NCBI RefSeq assembly: GCF_947507565.1
Contig: NC_089190.1
Span: 2,232,001-2,296,000 of the forward strand
Reading direction: 5' to 3'
Source: Oscarella lobularis
Taxonomy: Eukaryota; Porifera; Homoscleromorpha; Homosclerophorida; Oscarellidae
DNA: 64,000 nucleotides
Made by a program: the position numbers and the translations under genes. Below are positions 22,081 through 33,546 of the stretch, in pieces (within the stretch, counting starts at the first letter, position 1; every line of letters begins with the position of its first letter). The notes beneath the pieces were generated by a model, which was given only the letters and a program-made list of their open reading frames with translations, was not told the DNA's origin and made no database searches.

Positions 22081-24008
22081 TTACTTTTTGGCGTTTCTCT
22101 TACGTTTACTCTTTGGCGTGGCGTCCTCCTCTCTTGACTTTTCTTTGCTTCGTTTTCGTTTGGAAACCGGTGACGATCTTTGAGCCAATGTTTGAGGTAT
22201 TTCTAATATTTGGTTCTCTTACCTTTCTCCCGTTATTTGCTGCATCAGTTGCGCGCACTGCGCTTTCGCCGCTGTTCCGCTCTCCAGACATGACTGCACC
22301 GCCTTCGTGACGCTGTTTCTCTTCTAAACCCACAGTCATTAACCCCACTGTTGACCATAATCCCTTACTTTGTCCCAGCATGGCTGATTTTTTGCTATTG
22401 GGACTAGTTTCAATCCAAAACGAAAAACGTCTCGCATCTCTTTTGCTTTGATCTCTTCATTTTTAACGCCCAGTAACTACAAAGACGTCTAAAAGCGTTG
22501 TTTCTAATATCTCACAGCTTGTACCTCAATAAGAGCATCAAGCATCAGTGGACACACACGCTGAACAACTGAATCAACCTAGAAATGATACCCCTGGTTA
22601 TTCTGTACCCAGGGGACCCTAAAACGTTACCGTCACATCTGTCTTCTTGGAGATAAGCTGCGTCAGCATGAGAACGCCTTGTGACTAGAAAAAATTATCC
22701 GGAAAGTCTACGTGCTGCGTTGTTTCAGTGCGTACCTTTCTATAGTGATTTACTGAAGATCCTAGAAGAGCCGTTACGTACTCAGCCAAGTGCCAAGCAA
22801 TTGCCTAAAAGACGTTCCTTTCTTATCAACGAAAGAGCCACTTTACGTACAGGATGCCTGTCTATTAGATCGATAAACAGCGAAGGATGAAGCTTGCTGC
22901 TCCTATAAATAGTCAAATAGTTCTCCAATGATATTCAGACTACTGAGTACGTACTTCTTCTTCATGAAGTCCTCTAAGGCTCTTCTATATGCTGCGAGTA
23001 CTCGAGGCATATCTATAGACCCAAAATCTGATTCCTTGGCGTTTTTTGGCGGTTCAATTCGGCGCAGAACACGAATCTACACAGCATATACAAAATCCCG
23101 ACCCTACTAAGAGTCTTCTCACCATTAACATGCAACCTTGACTAATAAGGGTAACCATGGCCAGAGACGGAGCTAGGAGAACCCAATTTCAAGCCATTAC
23201 TTGCGTCAAATAAGCATTTACCTGACTTAGCCATTATCAATAGACCCTCTAGTAAAGAGTGCACGCGATCAACGTCTATCCCACTAGCGTCTGAACACTA
23301 CAAAAGGGCTAGAGTTTAAAATCATTAACGTGTACCCAGTGGACGGACCTCTTTTAATTTGCATAGTCGGTTTCTAAATAAGCCTTTGGATCTCTCGTGG
23401 AGTGGCTGCAGCACCTTATTCTTTTCCGAATACTGGATTACACCCAGTAGAGGAAGAACTATTTCCTACAGAGCGCAATGGATGGGACAAAATCCAAGGA
23501 AATGAATACGTACCAATACTAGAGGACTACGCGTTTGCTTTTTTATAAATGTATCTAAGAGATCCAAAGCCCTGCGGCAAAGGAGATTATAAAATAAAGC
23601 GTTTCTTACCCAGAGTCTCTTACCTCAGTTTGAAGTGGGCCAGCGTCTTTTCGTCTTCTGCAGAAGAGAGTCACTCTACTGGTTAAATCATCCAACCTTG
23701 TCTTGCCTTTCTTTTGCTTCTTGTTCGACTTCCCCTTTCTTCTCTCGCGAAAAACGGACGCTAGAGCTTCGTCGACGGCTTCCATAGCCTCGTCGTCCAA
23801 AGAAACGTCGTCCTCGTCGTCAGACTACAATACAGTATCTTGAAAAAATGCAAGAGATTAGGATAACAGTCTGACATTTTCGTCTGCTGCTAAATCTCCT
23901 AACGCGTCCTTGACTTGCATACGGAATTCTTCGTCAATTTCCCCAGCATCTTCTTCTTCTTCTTCAATATCATCTTCAATGTCAGACTCTTCGTCTTCTT
24001 GTTCTTCC

Positions 24009-24040
<32 letters not shown>

Positions 24041-27000
24041 TTCCTCTTCTTCGTCTTCCTTGTCTGAAGTCTCGTCATCGTCATTTTGAGGATTAATAGC
24101 CTATAAAGTCAACATTAATGTTTCTCAAAGAAATGATTTGTTTTTTACCTGCGTTATAAGAGTCAATGATCTTGGCGTTACGTGAGAAATCACCGCAGTG
24201 AAAACCCGTTCTACAACCGTTCTCATAAGCTGAGAAGGCTGGGAGAGAAGAGACAGAAGAATATCAGTGAGCACGTCAATCCAAGGCAAATCTAAAATCA
24301 AACTTAGACAGAACTGAAGCAGGATGAAAATTTGACATTTTTACCGTCTTGATTCGGTCCTTTGTTGCACATGTTTTTGTAACAATTATCCAAGTCCTGT
24401 ATAGAAATATAATTTCAGTGCTAATTTTAATTTTCAGTGTCTTGCCTCTAGTATATCAAGCCAGTGAGATTCTCCACTAAAGATCTGCAGTGCTGCATGG
24501 AGAAAGAGCAATTCGAAGGCAATAGACTCAGCCACAAGCAAATCCTGTCTCCTCTAAATACAAAAAATAGGTCAGGCCTTTTTCTAGTTTCATTTCTTAC
24601 GGCTTCTCTTAGTTTTTTGACAACGGCCAGGGACTCGTTGAAAGAAAACGTTCCCTAAAACACGCATAAGATTTATTCACGCGATTTTCTACTTTTTAGT
24701 CACGTCTTCGTTGATCTGATTGACTAAGGACACATTCTCGTCATTCAGAAGTTCCTAAGATAGAATAGTAATATCTATTGAAGTGTATTCCTCCCCAAGA
24801 TGTGACCCAAACCTGAGCAAACATAGCGAGATGATAGACCCACATGTTTCCATCTGAAGCAAAGCCATGACTGTAGAGAAAACGCCTATCTTTGCCATCC
24901 AATTGAACTAGACAATGGTTCAGTTTTCTCTAGATATAAAACTTGGTCTATTCATACCTTTTCCAAGGGATGGCATAGCTGAAAGTTCTCCCATAACACT
25001 CAACAGCCGTTGCTCGCAAAATGATCTGATTTCTCCAGATAAGGAAGACGTGACCTGATAGCAAGACTGCCAAAAAATTAAACACAATTGAAAACGAATT
25101 AATTATAACTATACCAGGTCTTTGTTTTCGTTGGACGGCTCTAGTGCGAAGTAAGCTTGAAAGAAGACAAATTTCAGACAAGCCAAAAGCCACGAGTCAG
25201 ATCTAGGCAATTTAGAATTTCTGACAAGGCCTAACATCTAAAATATCCAGAGTCTTTATAAATTCCTCTAAGACAATGAATTTCTAACCTGATCAATAGC
25301 CCACTGTCTCACACCCAAGTCTTCATCCATGTCTTCAGATTCAACTGTGGTATCCAAGGAGAAGGATTTTTGAAGAAATTGAACATATTCCAACATTGCA
25401 TCAGAGTCAAGCTAAGAGAAAAATCAAGTGTGTAGCATATAATCTCGTGGGGACGGTCAAAAGCCTACTGTGTTCACTAAGGATGCTACTGTCTTTGTAC
25501 CAGTCAAACTATCAAATCTCTTATTCCCAAATCTGCCTAACAATTCTCTAATTATAGCCAAGGTAACGGATTTGCTGGCAAGGTCAATTTCACTCAGTGC
25601 CTTGCACTAAAGAAACATATGATGTTGATATGAAAATTGTTAATAAATAACTAACAAAATTCTTAGCTGCTGCGTGGAGATTTCTCTCCTCAGACGAAAG
25701 ACTGTTGATGAGGCAGCGCATCCAATTCGACGTAAAAATCAAAGGAATCTGCATTGTGACGTCAGAAAAAGAAAGGAGACAAATTCAAAGTACCTGGTCA
25801 GCAGTCAGGTGAGGCAAAATCTTCAGAACCAATAAAAAACCAAGGTACTTTCGTTCAAAAGAAGAAACCATAAGACCATCTGAAAAATTTCGATTAATTG
25901 CCTTATTAAATTATTTTGAGGCTTGCCATCAATAATGGTTTTCCAAAATTCTCCAAGGTGACTTTTTGACGAGACAAAGTTAGGCAATACCAAGTCCCAT
26001 ACAATGTGAACTCGAGGATGAGACTCACTGGATGCCTAAATCATTTTATCACCAATTAAATTTAATAAAGATTGAATTTTCTTACCATTAGAGGATTGAC
26101 CATATGACTGAAATTTTTCACATTCAAAATCCGACTATGCTTCCAATATTTTTTAAAAACATCACTACCAAACTAGAGAGAGAAGAAAAAAATCAAAGAG
26201 TACAAATGCTGATAAACCAAAAACCTTTTTCTGTTGCATAGCAACAGCCAAGCAGAGACGCTCTGTAGTACAAGCAGTCCAGCCGAGCTCCAAATCAGAC
26301 TCCAAAGAAGGAAAAACAAACTCATTGAACCCAATTTCATCAGTCTTTTTAAAAAAAATAAGACATCCAGTACAAAGACTATACAAAAGTCCTCACCTGA
26401 GCTATCATATCTATTAGACACTGCGTGGCGATTTCCTTTAGATAGGGCTTGCGTTTTCTGAGCTCGTTTAGCTCAGACGCGGCTCGCTTCAAATCGAGCC
26501 CGGCCCTCTGGGAAAAGAGGACCCTAGAGTATGGGATCGTGCGTGGGAATAAGGCTTACTTTGTCGTGGAGACGGCCTGAACGATTGAGCGCGAGTAGCG
26601 CGAAGACTTGACCGAAAAAAGCGTCGCGTTCCTCCTGTTTTTCCCACTTAGATGCCTGTTTTGAATCGTTTGGGCTTTACCTGAGCCTTGGCGTTTCCCG
26701 TTGGACGCAGTTTGGCTTGCATTAGATCGAAAATCGACGCGATTTCGATCGAGGGAAACTTGGCGAGGAGCTTGAGCCACGGGGGTGAGAAAATGCGTCG
26801 TTTTCGTCGTTTTCGTGCGCTTACCTGAGTTAGTGCTGCAGCAAATCCTTCCCTCGCTGCCTTACGCGACGATCCCAAGCCAGAAACGAGACGTTTGACG
26901 ACGTATTGGAGATTTTCTGGCTAAAAGAGATTTTCGAGTCGGTCACGCTCTCGGATAAAGAAAGCGCTGCACGTTTTCGTCATTTTCGAGCTCTGAGATA

Positions 27001-27080
27001 ATCTCTTCGGCTGCCTTTGTTCGATCTTGAACGTCAAGCGAAGCGAGAGGCCAGAAATTCGACACGAGAGTTTGCGACAT
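22081..27080 (-). CDS. MYBBP1A: MYBBP1A / DNA polymerase phi (Pol5)-like nucleolar protein, many exons
   Basis: This is a large gene of short exons. The start at 27080 (MSQTLVSNFWPLASLDVQDR) leads into 'LQYVVKRLVSGLGSSRKAAR', the Pol5/MYBBP1A N-terminal HEAT-like region. Mid-gene exons continue helical repeats. Around 23600-24080 lies the acidic block of Glu/Asp followed by 'DDEAMEAVDEALASVFRERR' and a Lys-rich stretch, the landmark of the family. The C-terminus (near 22081-22180) is Lys/Arg/Ser-rich, as expected for nucleolar targeting. Family members act in rRNA transcription and ribosome biogenesis. I did not resolve every exon; 22400-22700 includes short exons such as 'VDSVVQRVCPLMLDALIE'. 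The start is 160 bp downstream of the LRR-GPCR stop on the same strand. Confidence 0.83.
24006..24034. repeat. (TCC)n coding microsatellite, poly-Glu in MYBBP1A
   Basis: About nine TCC units on the plus strand encode part of the acidic Glu tract of the minus-strand gene; the tract is likely polymorphic in length. Confidence 0.9.
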
Positions 27081-27242
27081 TCCGACCACATGCAAGTCCG
27101 CGTGGGCGCGCTGTCCTGCGTAGCCGAGCGCGCACTGCGCAAAGAAACCGATGTATTAATCTAGATCTGCATATACACAAAAAGAACCAGTGAACAAAGA
27201 AACAGAGGCCTTAAAATAATACCAGTGAAAACAGATTCTAAA

Positions 27243-30200
27243 TCATTCGCTACCGTAATCACTAGTGCTACTTAGCAGACATTCAGTTTCTCCCTCGGCT
27301 GTCGGAAATTTATCCAAAGACGTACTGGTATATTTCGTACCAGACGGCCCTCCCAACGAATAATAGTAATTCTTTCGACGAAAACAGTGTTTCAGGTCAG
27401 TGAATCGATTGACGAAATCGCGTTTGGACAGAGTGTAGAGTATCGGATTGGCGGCGGCATTGAGCGGCAACGTGAGCAACGTCACATACGCCGTCGCCGA
27501 ATACGAAACCGAATCGCCAATAATCGGCTTCACCATCAACATAATAAACGTCGGCAAATAGCAGAAAATATCCGTGACGGCAATGAGAGTGAGAAGTCGC
27601 ACGGCACGACGATTACGATCGTCATCGACGCTTGGCGCCGCTACGGAAGCAACCAAACGCCGAGCCCGACTAAATTTGCGATTACGAAGCGTCTGGCAAG
27701 CGAAATAGAGATAGAGCGCGCCGCCACTGATCGCAACGAGCGTATAGACGGACATAAGCGAGAAGGCGTACTCGTAAATGAATTCTTGTTGGAGTGTGAG
27801 CGGCGTGCAGATTCCCGTCCACGGAGCGCTGATCATTTTGAGATCGTTACCGTGGAGTAGAATGATCGGAATTGCCGCGACGACGCTGGCGGCGACGATC
27901 TCGACGACGAGTACGATACGAAGGAAACGATTCGGCGTTCTCGCCGTGAGAAGTTTTTTAGCGAATGCCGACATGACGGCGATGGTGAGAACGACGCTGA
28001 CGGAAAGTTGGGTGGAGAAAACGACGAGGAATCCGGCCGCTTGGCACGCGGCGCTGACCGTCCACTGAGACGCGTGGAGACCGTATTTGTGATGGAAAGC
28101 CTGATCGCCGGCTATGATGATCGCCAGGTAGCAGCCCATGCAGAAATCGGCGACGGAGAGCGTGAGAATCATCAGCGATGTGCTCGTCACCGTCTGGTTC
28201 CTTCGCACGTGTTTCATGACGGCGCGAAGACGCCAGACGATGACGAGAAGATTTCCGAGCAGTGCGACGGCCGATTCGAACGCTATTGTCGTCATCCAAG
28301 TGTCGTATTGGATGAGACGACGACACGAGGCAGTCGGCGCGAGATCGACGCTGCAATTGCATTGGAACGATTGCGGTCGACCGGACGGCAATTCGGACGT
28401 TTTTCCGTGGCTCAAAGCGACGCAGCAGAACGAGCAATGAGTCGCCGTGACGTAGCGAAGATTGTACGTATCGTAGAAGTTGTTTGGATTCGGATCGGCG
28501 ATGGGATCGTCGGCGAGGAAGAGGTACATGAGATTGGGTAGATTGGCGATGGAGTTGCTACCCAGACGCTTCAGTTTCAAGTTGTTCGATAAGTTGAGTG
28601 TGTGAAGATGCTGGAAGTGAGCGAAAGCGCCTGACGGCACTTCGGCGAGAGCGTTGCCGGCGAGAGAAACGTACTGAAGGCTGGGAAAAGTTTCGTTGTC
28701 GTGCGAGCCATTTTGACTGAAGGCTGAGAGTTGATTATCATCGAGACGAATTTCGCGAAGACGTAGCCAACGAACGTTCGACGGAAAGAGATCGGATAGA
28801 TGAGCGATGCCGTTGCGAGTGGCGCTGACGACTTTGAGTCGTCTCAAATGGCCCATAACGAAGGAAAGATTCAAGGGCCTCGATCCCGTCGCGATCGAAT
28901 CGACGTAAAGATGAGATATGTAAGGTAGAGAAGCCAATACTTCGAATCCTTGAAGCCCAGGAATTTCGCCGACACAAAGCCATCTCAATCTTTTGAAATT
29001 CGGCGCTTTCAGAGGCGAAATCGTCGTTATGTTTGGATTGTTACTCAAGGAGAGTTTTTGCACGGCTCCAAGGCTGAGATGAGCTAAGATGGCATCGTTA
29101 ACGCAGTTGTCTTCCAAATCGATTTCGCGTAGTGATTTGAATTGGGAGAATGAGTCAAAACGCTGCCAACCGCAAAAGTATCGACACTTTCGCATGTCCA
29201 ACTTGACGACGCTCGGAGAAATGAATTGCGCGTTGACGCCCCGTTGCCCGCTGACGTAGAGTTCTCTGAGCCGCGGCATTTCGCGGAGAAACGACAAATC
29301 GTCGAGGAGTGACAGTTGCGACGACGACGAAACGGAAAGATCGAGCACTCGTAGCGCGGTAAACTTCGCACCCACGGCGATTCTTCTCAGAGGATTGTCG
29401 GAAATGTTGAGAAAGGTGAGGTGACTAGGCCGCAAGGCGGAGCCGTTTAGAGTCTCTATGCCGTTTCTAGCCAATGATAAGCTGGTCAGTTTTTCAAACG
29501 ACTCGAAATCGACTTGACTCCAAAGTGCGGGATTCGAAGAAATCGTTCCAGAGAGGTCTAGTCTTTTGAGGTTGAATTTCAATTTTTTTAATGAGTCTAA
29601 TTCGTTTAGTTTGTTCTCCGCCAAATTGAGTTCGACGATGTTTGGCAGGGCGCTGAGTAAAGCTCGCAAATCGAATCGTCGTCCAAGGGAGACGTTTTTG
29701 AGTTCGAGAACTTCGAGATCTTTGAAATCCATAACGTAGGATAATTTCTCGAGTGGAAAATCGGCGAGGTTGAGATGGGTTATTAGACGTCGTTGATACG
29801 GGGCCACTTCGCGCCGCGATCTTTCATCTCCCGTATCGTCGCTCTCATCCGGAGGCGCGATTCGAACGCCGCGCAGACTCAAACGCTTCAAATAGCCCAA
29901 AGCGCGAAACAGACTCTCCTGCTTCAACTTATTCAAATTGACGCCGCTTAAATCGAGATCGCGTAACGATGGCAATCGGGATTGAAGTCGCAAAAGCGCG
30001 CTACACGATGACGTAGATCCGCTGCCCATGAGCGCGTCGCGAAGATCCAATTGCACCAACGATGTCACCCCGGAAATAGTTCCCAAATCGCCGCACGTGG
30101 CCGGCGTTTCGGCGAGCGACAAATTCGTCAATGCGCGCAATTTGCGCAAGAAATCAAACTCGCGCAGCGCCCCGTTTTCCGAAGCGTCGAGCGCCCGAAG

Positions 30201-30713
30201 CGACGAATGCGATTGGACGGGAACGAGACGCTCGAGCGTCGTCGCCGTGAGGCACGCGTTTCGCACGACGAGTCGCACGAGTCGCGCGGGCCACGTGCTC
30301 GTCGGTGCCGTGCGCGTGACGTCAAAACAATTATTGGAGAGATCGAGATCGATTAGTGAAGAGAGACCGCGAAAATCGACGTCGATATCGCCGCCACGAA
30401 GGGCGTTGCCTTCCAGTTTCAATAATGATATGTTGGGAAAGTTCATGGTACGGAAGTGGGTGAGAGTCTCGAGCCGATTGCCGTGCAAATCGAGATGTTG
30501 CAGCGTGTCCTCATACGACTTGAGACCGTCGAGATCGCGAAGGAAATTATCGGATAAATCGAGACGCGTTACCGGACCGAGATTCGACGGGACCGACGTC
30601 AAATTGCAGCGCGTACAGTCGACGTTCGTCGGATCGGCGAGGAAACGTCGACAGCACGGCGTAGCGCCGTCGCAGACGACGAATATGAGGGCGAGTGCGA
30701 GAGTCCCCAACAT
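27243..30713 (-). CDS. Leucine-rich-repeat GPCR (LGR-like), single exon, 1156 residues
   Basis: This is an intact intronless receptor. It has a signal peptide (MLGTLALALIFVVCDG), a Cys-rich cap (CCRRF...CTRC), then about 650 residues of leucine-rich repeats, a Cys-containing hinge, and a rhodopsin-class seven-helix domain (about residues 830-1100). TM2 reads 'LSVADFCMG' and TM3 begins 'CQAAGFLVVFSTQLSV', both close to the glycoprotein-hormone/relaxin receptor group. TM7 ends 'NPILYTL'. At the end of TM3, where LGRs have ERW and other rhodopsin-class GPCRs DRY, this protein reads 'VMSAFAKK', so the G-protein switch motif is missing. The LRR array is longer than in hormone receptors and irregular. 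The ligand is unknown. The lack of introns beside an intron-rich gene suggests a retrocopy or intron loss. Confidence 0.88.
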   Translation of the reverse strand: MLGTLALALIFVVCDGATPCCRRFLADPTNVDCTRCNLTSVPSNLGPVTRLDLSDNFLRDLDGLKSYEDTLQHLDLHGNRLETLTHFRTMNFPNISLLKLEGNALRGGDIDVDFRGLSSLIDLDLSNNCFDVTRTAPTSTWPARLVRLVVRNACLTATTLERLVPVQSHSSLRALDASENGALREFDFLRKLRALTNLSLAETPATCGDLGTISGVTSLVQLDLRDALMGSGSTSSCSALLRLQSRLPSLRDLDLSGVNLNKLKQESLFRALGYLKRLSLRGVRIAPPDESDDTGDERSRREVAPYQRRLITHLNLADFPLEKLSYVMDFKDLEVLELKNVSLGRRFDLRALLSALPNIVELNLAENKLNELDSLKKLKFNLKRLDLSGTISSNPALWSQVDFESFEKLTSLSLARNGIETLNGSALRPSHLTFLNISDNPLRRIAVGAKFTALRVLDLSVSSSSQLSLLDDLSFLREMPRLRELYVSGQRGVNAQFISPSVVKLDMRKCRYFCGWQRFDSFSQFKSLREIDLEDNCVNDAILAHLSLGAVQKLSLSNNPNITTISPLKAPNFKRLRWLCVGEIPGLQGFEVLASLPYISHLYVDSIATGSRPLNLSFVMGHLRRLKVVSATRNGIAHLSDLFPSNVRWLRLREIRLDDNQLSAFSQNGSHDNETFPSLQYVSLAGNALAEVPSGAFAHFQHLHTLNLSNNLKLKRLGSNSIANLPNLMYLFLADDPIADPNPNNFYDTYNLRYVTATHCSFCCVALSHGKTSELPSGRPQSFQCNCSVDLAPTASCRRLIQYDTWMTTIAFESAVALLGNLLVIVWRLRAVMKHVRRNQTVTSTSLMILTLSVADFCMGCYLAIIIAGDQAFHHKYGLHASQWTVSAACQAAGFLVVFSTQLSVSVVLTIAVMSAFAKKLLTARTPNRFLRIVLVVEIVAASVVAAIPIILLHGNDLKMISAPWTGICTPLTLQQEFIYEYAFSLMSVYTLVAISGGALYLYFACQTLRNRKFSRARRLVASVAAPSVDDDRNRRAVRLLTLIAVTDIFCYLPTFIMLMVKPIIGDSVSYSATAYVTLLTLPLNAAANPILYTLSKRDFVNRFTDLKHCFRRKNYYYSLGGPSGTKYTSTSLDKFPTAEGETECLLSSTSDYGSE

Positions 30714-31078
30714 GCGACTGATCGCGATCGAAGTCTCGATGAGGAGTGAGTTGTTTTAGCCCCGGGAAAGAAATCATACGAGGGGAGGGGGAAAAAACAT
30801 TGCCTGTTGACTTGTGACGTCATCGAAAGTTAGAAAGTGAAAGGGGTGGATTCGCGTAACGAACGTACACGACTCCCATAGAATAAAGGACCATCTTTAG
30901 ATTTTTTTGTTTGAGGGGAAAGGAAACCCGGAAGTCCAACGATTGGGAATTCGAAAGTTTTCTTAACTAAATGCAAACTCGATTTGAATCTATGAAAACC
31001 AATGTTTAGGCAAAGGAGGAGGGAAATGGGCCAAAGTGGGGGAAGCTAGTCCTTATAAAATGCCGCATATCCTACTTT
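30714..31078. other. Intergenic region upstream of the LRR-GPCR
   Basis: No gene is seen. A CRE-like TGACGTCA lies at about 30816-30823, roughly 105 bp before the receptor start, a plausible promoter site for the minus-strand gene. Confidence 0.4.
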
Positions 31079-33406
31079 TTAGTAGTCTGAATCCATGAGA
31101 AAGGCGGCGGCACGATCGACTTTGAATTGGCAGTGTTCGAGCGCGCGCAGACAGCGCTCCTCACTAAAACCGGGCAGGCCTAGATCGAGCAATTGCTGGA
31201 CTTTGATGCGACGAAACGCCTCCTTGACGTCGCCGCCAAACTGCTCAATATAGTGACGAAACTGCGCGTCACTCATCTGGGGAAACTCGCCGCGCAACCA
31301 ATCGATATCAGCGTCGCTTTGACGAATCTCCGCCGGCGTTACCGTCTCACCGCAATCATCCAAATTAGGTTTAGATAGCGGCGGACGTGTATGATGGGCT
31401 AAGGGGCTCGGATTCGGTTCGGCTACGGCGCGACGACGCACGGGGTCTTGGGCGATGTGATAGATGCCGCTGTCGACGGGATCGCGATAAACGTCGGCGG
31501 GGAGAGGCGCTGGTGCCATGGTAGCGTAGAGATGCTTTGAGGTGATCGAACTGGTAGGGGTTAGGGGTGGCGGCGTTCCGGGAAGTCCGGTTTCTGTTTG
31601 AGGAAGGGGAGGTTTCCGCGTTCTTTTGTATGGGAGGGATACCAGACCTTTCTATAGGGGAGAGAAAGGTCTGGTTTGATTTCTTACCTTCAGAAGAAGT
31701 GGGGGGTGCCACGCACTGAGACGGGAATTGACCGACGTCTAGATTCTCATTTTGGCCCACAAAAAACGGGGGTCTAATATAAGAAAATATTTTTTCTCTA
31801 AGATCAAAGCCTCCCTCTCTTACGTTCTATCTATGACTGTAATCATTTCGCCTTGATGAATGTTGAGACGACCGCGTCCCGCCGTTTGACCGCGATACTC
31901 TTTGACGGCACGAACGCGAGCCGGAAATTGTTGAGTCATGTGTTGTACAATTTCCGCGAACGACGGCCGATTGGCTGGCACGTCTTCCCAGCAGCGATAA
32001 ATAATTTTCCAAATTTGTTTCGGACAGTGCTCGGGTCGCGGCAAACGAAACTGATTGGGCGACGCAATAGCGCGCGCAATCTTAGATAAAATAAAAAATC
32101 ATATTAATTAATAAATTATTTATATTTCTTACTTCTAAATTGCTTTTTCCTTCGTAGGGTTCGGCTCCATAGGAAAACATTTCCCACGTGGTTATTCCGT
32201 AGCTCCAGACGTCTGATGCTGTGCTGAATTCCCGTTTTTCCAACGCTTCCGGTGCCGTCCACGCGATTGGTATGCGGGAATTCGTTGACATTAGATACAC
32301 GTCGCTTTCCGGGTTTAATTCACGTGATAGACCAAAATCAGTTATTTTAACCTGAAGTCTATATTGATTATCTTTGAGAGAGAGAGCAATATGTTCTTTG
32401 TCTCACGTGATCCATGGACTTGAGGAGAATGTTCCTCAAAGCCAAATCGCGATGTATGAGTTTTCGCTTTTCCAAATACGCCATACCGGAGGCAATTTGT
32501 TTTGCGTATGTACACAATTGATAAATCGAAACCCTACACGGTTTCTCCCTCAATTTATTTATCAGAGAACCCTGGGGAGCCAGCTCAGTCACCTGACCAA
32601 TAATATTATCATTATTTAATTATGTATTTTTCACGCGTGTCTTACATACCAACATAAATGGTTCTGTGATGACTATTCCATATAACTGTACTATGTTGTC
32701 ATGGTGCACTTCCTGCAGTGCATTGGCCTCTTTTATGAAATCTTCCTGCTGCCAGCGACCACGCCTCCCTCGCAATATTTTAACAGCTACAGTTGTCTAG
32801 AAAAGGATTAGATATAGAATCTTTCGTCTCCTCTTAATTAATTAATTAATTAATTAATTATTAATAACCTTGGTCCCATTATCAGAGCGAGTCCACGTCG
32901 CTCTCTTTACTGTACTAAATTCGCCTCGACCCAATTCCTTTTCCTCTATTGCTAGATCCTCTTTACGGATGAGGCAGATTGTAGCTACTTTTTGGTGTCC
33001 CGTAGGTGAGATCGCAGGTGGCGATGGTACCGTCGGAATTTCGTACGAATCGTCTTTTAATTTCTGCTCTACGACGTCTTGTTTTCCCTTTTTTTTCTGG
33101 GGAGGGGGGAAAAACGATAGAGAAAAAAAACGTCATTTTTCGCTTTTTCGCTTTGCTTACTGTCGTCAGCTTTCGAAAGTTGTGAATTATTCCACGTTTT
33201 TTGGACAATTGCTTTTCCCAGCGACGTTTGATTCGTCGAATTTCGACGTCCGTAAGTCCGATCTTCACGTAATCTTGTTCCCGGACGTCTTCGAGGTGCT
33301 GAACGCGTTTCACGCCGAGTTTCCGAAAATCTTCGTAAAAGCGAGCTAAGTCGACCTTTTCCGAGCTCAAGAAATGGAGCAATGAGTCGGGATCGGGTTC
33401 CGCCAT
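31079..33406 (-). CDS. ACK/TNK-family non-receptor tyrosine kinase
   Basis: The domain order follows ACK1. It begins with a SAM-like N-terminus (MAEPDPDSLLHFLSSEKVDL... 'YVKIGLTDVEIRRIKRRWEK') and continues with a kinase domain. Glycine loop 'GRGEFSTV', 'TTVAVKILRG', 'ELAPQGSLINKL', catalytic 'HRDLALRN', 'ITDFGLSR' and the substrate loop 'RIPIAWTAPEAL' are all visible. An SH3 follows (ARVRAVKEYRG...GEMITVIDR continuing in VGQNENLDVGQFP). After a Pro-rich linker comes a C-terminal UBA-like domain (DIDWLRGEFPQMSD... 'ALEHCQFKVDRAAAFLMDS'). ACK kinases act downstream of Cdc42 and receptor kinases and in endocytosis. I see no CRIB motif after the SH3. About seven exons are visible. It is head-to-head with the receptor tyrosine kinase. 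Confidence 0.88.
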
Positions 33407-33546
33407 CTTGTTTACGGGGAATCCCGTATAACAGGAAGCACATTCCCGCGAGTAGTTCATTAATTAATGCAAAAATTCAATTATCACCAAGCACCACGCC
33501 TTTGATTGCATTAATTTTCAGTCACAACTAAACCGTGGCTGCAACA
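33407..33546. promoter_or_regulatory. Shared 140-bp bidirectional promoter, ACK kinase and receptor kinase
   Basis: Only 140 bp separate the two start codons on opposite strands, so 5' UTRs and promoters must be shared or abutting. No TATA box is evident. Confidence 0.5.

Noticed and set aside
28008-28541. Long plus-strand ORFs (e.g. 177 codons here, also 27387-27860 and 30028-30759) opposite the LRR-GPCR
   Set aside because: They are antisense shadows of a conserved 1156-codon receptor frame, with Arg-rich composition and no domains.
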